Origin: 73-13 sp035556075
GTDB taxonomy: Bacteria > Actinomycetota > Actinomycetes > Actinomycetales > Microbacteriaceae
DNA: 50,310 nucleotides
Assembly (NCBI GenBank): GCA_035556075.1
Contig: DATMFQ010000018.1
Coordinates: forward strand, 1 to 50,310
Direction: 5' to 3'
Shown in pieces: positions 45,294 through 50,310 of this stretch; positions within the stretch are counted from its first letter, which is position 1; the number at the start of each line of letters is the position of its first letter. Under the pieces are notes generated by a model. The model saw only the letters and a list, made by a program, of their open reading frames with translations, made no database searches and had not been told where the DNA came from. The position numbers and the translations under genes were made by a program.

Positions 45294-48020
45294 TCAGCTC
45301 TCCCCGCCCGTGTTCCCGGTCGTCCCGGCGGTGATGTCGAAGAGCCGGTATTCCTCAATGGCCCGCTGGACGACGGCCAGGTCGATCTCGCCACGGTCCG
45401 CGAGCTGCTTGAGTACCCGCACGGCGATGGACGGTCCGTCGATGAGGAAGTACCGGCGCGCCGCCGCCCGCGTGTCCGAGAAGCCGTAGTCATCCGCGCC
45501 GAGGGTGGCGTAGTCCCGCGGGACGAACTGGCGGATGAGCGCCGGCACGCTGTGCGTGTAGTCGGAGACCCCGAGCACCGGACCTTCGGTCGCGTTGAGC
45601 ACGGAGGTAATGTGTGGCACGAGCGGGGCGGCACCCGGATTCGTCCAGTTGTGCTCATCGGCGTGCAGCCCGTCGCGGCGCAGCTCCGTCCACGAGGTGA
45701 CCGACCACACGTCGGCGGCGACGCCATGGGCCGCGAGCAGCTCCTGCGCCTCGAGCGCCCAGGGGACGGCGACGCCGCTCGCGAGGATCTGGGCGGGGAT
45801 GCCGGCGCTCGGTGCCGCCTTGATGCGGTGGATGCCTTTCAGGATGCCGTCGACGTCGACCCCCTCCGGCTCCGCCGGCTGCACCATCGGCTCGTTGTAC
45901 ACGGTGATGTAGTACATGACGTTGGGGTCGGGGTGGGTGCCGCCGTACATCCGCTCGATGCCGCCGCGCACGATGTGCGCGAGCTCGTAGCCGTAGGCCG
46001 GGTCGTAGGCGACGACGGCCGGGTTCGTGTTGGCGAGGATGGGGGAGTGCCCGTCGGCGTGCTGCAGGCCCTCACCCGTGAGCGTGGTGCGCCCGGCGGT
46101 CGCGCCGATGATGAAGCCGCGCGTCATCTGGTCGCCGGCGGCCCAGAAGGCGTCACCGGTGCGCTGGAAGCCGAACATCGAGTAGAAGATGTAGACGGGG
46201 ATGAGCGGCTGCCCATTCGTCGAGTACTGCGTCCCCGCGGCGGTGAATGCGGCGGCCGCGCCCGCCTCGTTGATGCCGACGTGGATGATCTGCCCCTGCG
46301 GCGACTCCTTATAGGCGAGGAGGAGCTCACGGTCGACGGACAGGTAGTTCTGCCCAGCCTGGTTGTAGATCTTCTGCGTCGGGAAGTACGCGTCCATGCC
46401 AAAGGTGCGCGCCTCGTCCGGGATGATCGGCACGAGCCGGCGCCCGAATTCCTCGACTCGGAAGAGGTCCTTCAGCAGCCGCGCGAAGGCCATCGTCGTG
46501 GCGATCTCCTGCGTCCCGGAGCCGCGTCGGGCGACGTCGTAGGCCTTCTCTTCTGGGAGCGGGATCGACACGTATTTGCTGCGCCGCTCGGGGAGGGAGC
46601 CGCCGAGGGCGCGGCGGCGCTCCATGAGGTACTCGATCGCCTCATCCTGGGGTCCCGGGTGATAGAACGGCGGACGGTAGGGGTCGGCCTCGAGCTGCGC
46701 GTCCGTGATCGGGATGTGCATGACGTCGCGGAACTTCTTGAGGTCGTCGAGCGTCAGCTTCTTCATCTGATGGGTCGCGTTGCGTCCCTCGAAGTGGGAG
46801 CCGAGGCCGTAGCCCTTGATGGTCTTCGCGAGGATGACGGTCGGCTGCCCGGTGTGCTCGACGGCCGCCTTGAACGCCGCGTAGACCTTGCGGTAGTCGT
46901 GGCCGCCGCGCTTGAGGCCCCACACCTCGTCGTCGCTGAGGTGCTCGACCATGGCGAGCGTGCGCGGGTCGCGGCCGAAGAAGTGCTCTCGGACGAATGC
47001 GCCGCTTTCGGCCTTGTAGGTCTGGTAGTCCCCGTCGGGGGTGTCGTTCATGAGGTGGCGGAGTGCACCGTCGTGGTCCTGCTCGAGCAGCGCGTCCCAT
47101 TCGCGGCCCCAGATGACCTTGATGACGTTCCACCCGGCCCCGCGGAAGAAGCTCTCGAGCTCCTGGATGATCTTGCCGTTGCCGCGGACGGGGCCGTCGA
47201 GGCGCTGCAGGTTGCAGTTGATGACGAAGGTGAGGTTGTCGAGCCGCTCGTTTGCCGCCCAGTGCAGGGCGCCTCGTGATTCGACCTCGTCCATCTCGCC
47301 GTCGCCGAGGAACGCCCAGACGTGTTGGTCGGCCGCCTCGGGCTTGATACCGCGGTCGGCGAGGTAGCGGTTGGAGTGGGCCTGCCAGATGGCGTTGATC
47401 GGACCGATCCCCATGGACACCGTGGGGAACTGCCAGAAGTCGGGCATGAGGTGGGGGTGCGGGTAGGAGCTGAGGCCGTATGGGGCCCGCGACTTCTCCT
47501 GCCGGAAGGAGTCGAGCTGCTGCTCGCTGAGCCGCCCCTCGAGGTACGCCCGCGCGTACATGCCGGGGGAGGCATGCCCCTGGTAGAAGATCTGGTCGCC
47601 ACCGACCGGGTCGTCGTGTCCGCGGAAGAACCAGTTGTGGCCGACTTCGTAGAGCGACGCGCTCGACGCATACGTGGAGATGTGGCCGCCGACGCTGATG
47701 CCGGGCCGCTGCGCGCGATGCACGGTGATCGCCGCATTCCAGCGGATCCAGGCGCGGTAGCGCCGCTCGATCTCCTCGTCGCCGGGGAACTCGGGCTCGT
47801 CGCCGGGGGCGATCGTGTTGACGTAGTCGGTCGTCGGGACCATCGGCACCCCGAGGTGGAGGTCCTTGGACCGGGCGAGGAGGTGGAGCATGAGCTCCCG
47901 GCCGCGCTCGTGCCCGCTGGCCGCGACTGCGGCGTCGAGTGACTCCACCCATTCGGCGGTTTCCTGCGGGTCCCGGTCGACGTAGCCGGTGGAGTAGGGG
48001 TCCTGGTCGTGGACGGGCAA
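45294..48020 (-). CDS. aceE: Pyruvate dehydrogenase E1 component (homodimeric AceE)
   Basis: 908-residue E1 that decarboxylates pyruvate and passes the acetyl group to lipoyl-E2. The TPP motif is AFLGDGEMDEVESRG ... NLTFVINCNLQRLDG. HISTYASSASLYEVGHNWFFRG and KTIKGYGLGSHFEGRNATHQMKK are typical. I chose TTG at 48020: AGAAGG lies 6 nt upstream, the protein then begins MPVHDQDPYSTGYVDRDPQET and the length fits the family. The frame continues upstream to 48116, but that part has no family resemblance. No E2/E3 gene is adjacent, as usual in actinomycetes. Confidence 0.93.
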   Translation of the reverse strand: MPVHDQDPYSTGYVDRDPQETAEWVESLDAAVAASGHERGRELMLHLLARSKDLHLGVPMVPTTDYVNTIAPGDEPEFPGDEEIERRYRAWIRWNAAITVHRAQRPGISVGGHISTYASSASLYEVGHNWFFRGHDDPVGGDQIFYQGHASPGMYARAYLEGRLSEQQLDSFRQEKSRAPYGLSSYPHPHLMPDFWQFPTVSMGIGPINAIWQAHSNRYLADRGIKPEAADQHVWAFLGDGEMDEVESRGALHWAANERLDNLTFVINCNLQRLDGPVRGNGKIIQELESFFRGAGWNVIKVIWGREWDALLEQDHDGALRHLMNDTPDGDYQTYKAESGAFVREHFFGRDPRTLAMVEHLSDDEVWGLKRGGHDYRKVYAAFKAAVEHTGQPTVILAKTIKGYGLGSHFEGRNATHQMKKLTLDDLKKFRDVMHIPITDAQLEADPYRPPFYHPGPQDEAIEYLMERRRALGGSLPERRSKYVSIPLPEEKAYDVARRGSGTQEIATTMAFARLLKDLFRVEEFGRRLVPIIPDEARTFGMDAYFPTQKIYNQAGQNYLSVDRELLLAYKESPQGQIIHVGINEAGAAAAFTAAGTQYSTNGQPLIPVYIFYSMFGFQRTGDAFWAAGDQMTRGFIIGATAGRTTLTGEGLQHADGHSPILANTNPAVVAYDPAYGYELAHIVRGGIERMYGGTHPDPNVMYYITVYNEPMVQPAEPEGVDVDGILKGIHRIKAAPSAGIPAQILASGVAVPWALEAQELLAAHGVAADVWSVTSWTELRRDGLHADEHNWTNPGAAPLVPHITSVLNATEGPVLGVSDYTHSVPALIRQFVPRDYATLGADDYGFSDTRAAARRYFLIDGPSIAVRVLKQLADRGEIDLAVVQRAIEEYRLFDITAGTTGNTGGES

Positions 48021-48085
48021 CGCTGGCCTTCTTTCCGCTCGTGGGGGAATGGCCGGGCGGGATCGCCGCCGATTCGGCCACCTCG

Positions 48086-48091
48086 ATCCTA
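48086..48091 (-). promoter_or_regulatory. Possible -10 box of aceE
   Basis: Minus-strand TAGGAT, giving a leader of about 58 nt that includes the AGAAGG ribosome site. Confidence 0.45.
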
Positions 48092-48115
48092 TCGCCGCCC
48101 GTTGACACCCACCCA

Positions 48116-48185
48116 CTTCCGGTGGTTGCCCAAATCTGCTGGATTTCCCCGCCGGTCACCCGCAGATTTGGGCAACCACCGGAAG
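48116..48185. repeat. Perfect 24-bp inverted repeat with 22-nt loop
   Basis: Arms at 48116-48139 and 48162-48185 are perfectly complementary. The arm core reads GGTGGTTGCCCAAATCTGC. It lies between the ahpE stop and the aceE promoter, both on the minus strand. A terminator of ahpE is possible but the stem is unusually long and lacks a U tract. Confidence 0.9.
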
Positions 48186-48190
48186 CGAGG

Positions 48191-48670
48191 TCAGGTGAGT
48201 GCGGCGAGGGCGTCGCGGTAGGCGGCGAGGGGCCGAGATTCGCTGGGCGGGTTGACGAACGCCGCCTTGATGAGGCCGTCCTGACCGATGACGAACGTCG
48301 CGCGGGTCGCCTGACCGGACTCCTCGAGGAAGACGCCGTACTGGCGCGCGACCGCGCCGTGGGGCCAGAAGTCACTGAGCAGCGGGAAGCCGATGCCCTC
48401 CTGCTCGCCCCACACCTTCAACGAGAACTTCGAGTCAGCGCTGATGCCGACGAGGTGCACCGAGGCGTCATCGAACATCGCGAGGTTGTCGCGCAGTTCG
48501 CAGAATTCGGCGGTGCATTTGCCGGTGAATGCGGCGGGCACGAATGCGATGACGACCGGTTTTGTGGCGAGCAGCTCGCTGAGCGTCACGCTCTCGCCGC
48601 CGGCGGAACCGAGCGTGAAGTCGGGTGCGGTATCGCCGGCCTGGAGCGGGGCGAGGTCCTCGAATGCCAT
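48191..48670 (-). CDS. ahpE: AhpE-type one-domain peroxiredoxin
   Basis: 159 residues with a thioredoxin fold. The peroxidatic Cys52 is in the PxxxTxxC motif (VPAAFTGKC); a second Cys57 follows in EFCELRD. Later FWPHGAVARQYGVF and RATFVIGQDG match AhpE. It reduces peroxides and peroxynitrite. In actinomycetes AhpE is recycled by mycoredoxin and mycothiol, and a mycoredoxin gene lies 32 bp upstream. Leaderless from TAGGCT. Confidence 0.88.
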   Translation of the reverse strand: MAFEDLAPLQAGDTAPDFTLGSAGGESVTLSELLATKPVVIAFVPAAFTGKCTAEFCELRDNLAMFDDASVHLVGISADSKFSLKVWGEQEGIGFPLLSDFWPHGAVARQYGVFLEESGQATRATFVIGQDGLIKAAFVNPPSESRPLAAYRDALAALT

Positions 48671-48676
48671 GCGCTC

Positions 48677-48682
48677 AGCCTA
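48677..48682 (-). promoter_or_regulatory. -10 box of leaderless ahpE
   Basis: Minus-strand TAGGCT, 6 nt before ATG 48670. It lies in the gap after the mycoredoxin stop. Confidence 0.6.
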
Positions 48683-48702
48683 GGTGGCGTCGGGCTGCAG
48701 CG

Positions 48703-48936
48703 TCAGACGAGCTTTGCCGCGAGCTCGGCGTTGCTCGGCTCGACGAGGTGCGTGCCGTCCGGAAAGGTGATGACGGGGATATTCTTCCGGCCCGAGATCG
48801 CCTCGGCCGCAGATGCCGCGTCCGGCTGGGCGACGAGGTCGATGTATTGGTAGTCGACCCCGGACTCATCGAGGACCTGCTTGGCGCGTTGGCAGTCGGA
48901 GCACCAGTCGGCCCCGTACATCGTGATTCCGGTCAT
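48703..48936 (-). CDS. Mycoredoxin / glutaredoxin-like protein
   Basis: 77-residue glutaredoxin fold with the active site YGADWCSDC (Cys12, Cys15), the cis-Pro segment RKNIPVITFPDGTHLVEPSN and a conserved acidic C-terminal helix. This is the Mrx1 pattern: it removes mycothiol from proteins, including the AhpE peroxiredoxin. Leaderless: TATCCT lies 6 nt before the ATG. The ahpE gene follows with its own promoter. Confidence 0.87.
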   Translation of the reverse strand: MTGITMYGADWCSDCQRAKQVLDESGVDYQYIDLVAQPDAASAAEAISGRKNIPVITFPDGTHLVEPSNAELAAKLV

Positions 48937-48942
48937 ACCCCA

Positions 48943-48948
48943 AGGATA
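48943..48948 (-). promoter_or_regulatory. -10 box of the leaderless mycoredoxin gene
   Basis: Minus-strand TATCCT, 6 nt before ATG 48936. Confidence 0.55.
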
Positions 48949-49103
48949 GGTCGGGCTGCCTTGGCCCGGGCTGGTTGCGTTCCTCGCGTGGGTATGGTCT
49001 TGTCTCAGTACGGATCCCCGTGGGGGCGCGGTCGCCGGGGCGTGCCACATACCGGCCGCAGTGCGCCAGCGTCCCGGATTCAACACTCGAAAGGGCCTCG
49101 CCG

Positions 49104-49697
49104 ATGACCTCACGATTCTCACGCGCGCGCCTCGCGGCTGCCACACTCCCGATCGCCATCGGCGCCCTGGTGCTTGCCGGGTGCGCGAGCGTCGGCTGGC
49201 CGGGGGAGCGTGACGCGGCGCAGCCGTCGGTGCCGGCCACGGCGGGCGCGACGCCGACCGAGGCGGCGACCGCAGCGCCTCGGGCGCCGAGCACGCCGCC
49301 GGCGGACGAGGTCCCGGCCGTCCAGGCGGAGACCTGCGACTGGGATGTCCCGGCCCTGTCCGCTGCGGCGACGGGCGTGCCAACGGGCCAGTCGGGAGCG
49401 CTCGACAAGATCATCATCGGCAGTTGGCAGCACACGCACTACGACACCGGCGCGGGGTACGAGGCGACCGACAACGACATCCGGTACGTCTTCCCCGCGG
49501 CCGAGCGAATCCTGTACTGCCAGCACGTCCCCGGAATCACCGATCACGCGGAGAACGCCGCTGACATCAGCTGGGATGGCACGACCATCGTGCTGCCCGG
49601 CGGTCGAGCCGGATTCACGGTCACCGCGTGGGAGGCCGACGCCATGGTGTGGCGCAATGAGCTCGACGGCTCCAATTACCTACTGCAGCGACGCTGA
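49104..49697 (+). CDS. Secreted lipoprotein, function unknown
   Basis: 197 residues. A type II signal (RLAAATLPIAIGALVLAGC, lipobox LAGC with Cys near residue 27) is followed by SVGWPGE, a Pro/Ala/Thr-rich linker of about 45 residues and a C-terminal domain with CDWDVPALSAAATG, IIIGSWQHTHYDTGAGYEATDNDIRYVFPAAERILYCQHV and AGFTVTAWEADAMVWRNEL. Two cysteines may pair. The GSWQHTHYD segment suggests a beta-barrel such as a lipocalin, but this is weak. It is followed after 9 bp by another lipoprotein with the same WPG motif. Confidence 0.8.
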   Translation: MTSRFSRARLAAATLPIAIGALVLAGCASVGWPGERDAAQPSVPATAGATPTEAATAAPRAPSTPPADEVPAVQAETCDWDVPALSAAATGVPTGQSGALDKIIIGSWQHTHYDTGAGYEATDNDIRYVFPAAERILYCQHVPGITDHAENAADISWDGTTIVLPGGRAGFTVTAWEADAMVWRNELDGSNYLLQRR

Positions 49698-49706
49698 CGG
49701 GAGCGG

Positions 49707-50310
49707 ATGATGACGATCAGGCGGCAGGGACGACGCGCTGGGGCCCTCGCGCTCGCGCTTGGACTCGGTCTCGGGCTTGCGGCATGCACGCCGACGGGAG
49801 GCTGGCCCGGCGATGGCCTGGCCGCCGGTGGCGGGACCGGGGCAACATCGTCGGCGACGAGCACGCCCGCGGTCGGGACTACCCCGACGCCTGGCGCACC
49901 AGGCGCAACCGCCGCCCCGCAGGCGCCCGGTGCTGGCGGTCCACAGGCCTGCCTGCAGGGTACCTGGCTCGCCGACAACGACTTCTGGCTCGCGAGCATT
50001 CGCGAATTCGGTGACGAGATCAAGGCCGTCGACGGGCGCGTGCTCCTCGCATTCGACGACAGCGGCGGATATCAGACCGAGTACGTCGGCTGGCGGATCA
50101 CGGCGGAGGCCGAGGGGCATGTCGTCACGATCTCCCGGGAGGGCACTGACACGGGCGAGTACACCGCGAACGATACGACGCTGAGCCTCCGAGACACCGT
50201 TATCGGCACCGAGCTGAAACTGTCGGGTGCCGTGGAGATGACCATCGCACCTGAGCCCGCCTCGTACGCGAACGCGCCCTATACCTGCGGTGCTACCAAC
50301 CTCACGATCA
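49707..50310 (+). CDS. Secreted lipoprotein, cut by the window edge
   Basis: At least 201 residues, open to the last base, so the 3' end is missing. It starts ATG 49707 (or ATG 49710), about 5 nt after GGGAG. The signal ALALALGLGLGLAAC (lipobox LAAC) is followed by TPTGGWPGDG, a Gly/Thr/Ala/Pro-rich linker of about 50 residues and a domain starting ACLQGTWLADNDFWL with later WRITAEAEGHVVTISREG and TLSLRDTVIGTELKLSG, probably beta-rich. It is preceded by a related lipoprotein and is probably in one operon with it. Function unknown. Confidence 0.75.
   Translation, partial: MMTIRRQGRRAGALALALGLGLGLAACTPTGGWPGDGLAAGGGTGATSSATSTPAVGTTPTPGAPGATAAPQAPGAGGPQACLQGTWLADNDFWLASIREFGDEIKAVDGRVLLAFDDSGGYQTEYVGWRITAEAEGHVVTISREGTDTGEYTANDTTLSLRDTVIGTELKLSGAVEMTIAPEPASYANAPYTCGATNLTI

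Noticed and set aside
45276..47279. Plus-strand open frame opposite aceE
   Set aside because: Antisense shadow of a highly conserved enzyme.
48021..48116. N-terminal extension of aceE to an ATG at 48116
   Set aside because: The extra residues are Arg/Pro-rich and do not fit AceE. TTG 48020 has a proper ribosome site and gives the normal length.
1..50310. tRNA, rRNA, CRISPR array, insertion sequence or prophage
   Set aside because: I saw no tRNA-like T-arm and acceptor combination, no rRNA segment, no regularly spaced repeats, and no transposase, integrase or phage structural gene.

Overview
The window is chromosomal DNA of a high-GC Gram-positive bacterium, most likely an actinomycete of the Micrococcales and probably Microbacteriaceae. 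The evidence is roughly 70 percent GC with strongly G/C third codon positions, a PucR regulator beside the fabD-fabH-acpP-fabF cluster, an actinobacterial-type AceE, DUF3145 and DUF3817 proteins, an AhpE/mycoredoxin pair, and many leaderless promoters with a TAnnnT box 6-7 nt before the start codon. Coding density is very high. I saw no tRNA, rRNA, CRISPR array, insertion sequence or phage gene.

Layout. 1-5 kb: the 3' part of a trimethylamine-type flavin monooxygenase, a CocE-type hydrolase and a quinone-dependent pyruvate dehydrogenase (PoxB). 5-11.2 kb: a tightly coupled six-gene operon of a response-regulator receiver fused to a PIG-L deacetylase, an ATP-grasp ligase, a PHP hydrolase, a processive family-2 glycosyltransferase, a 48-residue membrane peptide and a PAS histidine kinase. 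It looks like a two-component-controlled glycan synthesis and deacetylation system, and I know of no characterised equivalent. 11-14 kb: small conserved proteins, a TDT-family transporter and an NAD(P)-binding oxidoreductase.

14-25 kb is a copper and nitrogen-oxide block: copZ-copA-csoR with two CsoR operators, a VIT/CCC1 transporter, a His-rich CopB-type ATPase, a DUF6512 membrane protein, a cupredoxin lipoprotein, a large membrane-anchored NirK nitrite reductase carrying its own copy of that cupredoxin, and an NnrS-like membrane protein. 25-35 kb: a membrane protein, a long-form GAPDH, a pirin, a GNAT-AAA+ fusion, a cupin lipoprotein, and a two-component system followed by an ABC transporter. 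35-38.5 kb: an amino-acid oxidation operon (Leu/Val/Phe dehydrogenase, D-amino-acid dehydrogenase-like protein, Rid protein) and a PadR regulator. 38.6-49 kb: DUF3145, fabF-acpP-fabH-fabD, an alpha-hydroxy-acid oxidase, the FasR-like regulator, aceE, AhpE and mycoredoxin. This links pyruvate oxidation to fatty-acid synthesis and peroxide defence. The right edge holds two related lipoproteins, the second cut by the window.

Noteworthy non-coding structure: perfect 26-bp and 24-bp inverted repeats between genes (30586-30655 and 48116-48185), a 78-bp imperfect one (28116-28193), hairpins in the leader of the amino-acid dehydrogenase gene, and an identical TCATCC-N4-GGATGA box upstream of two separate leaderless promoters. 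Positions and counts were read by eye and no database search was run.
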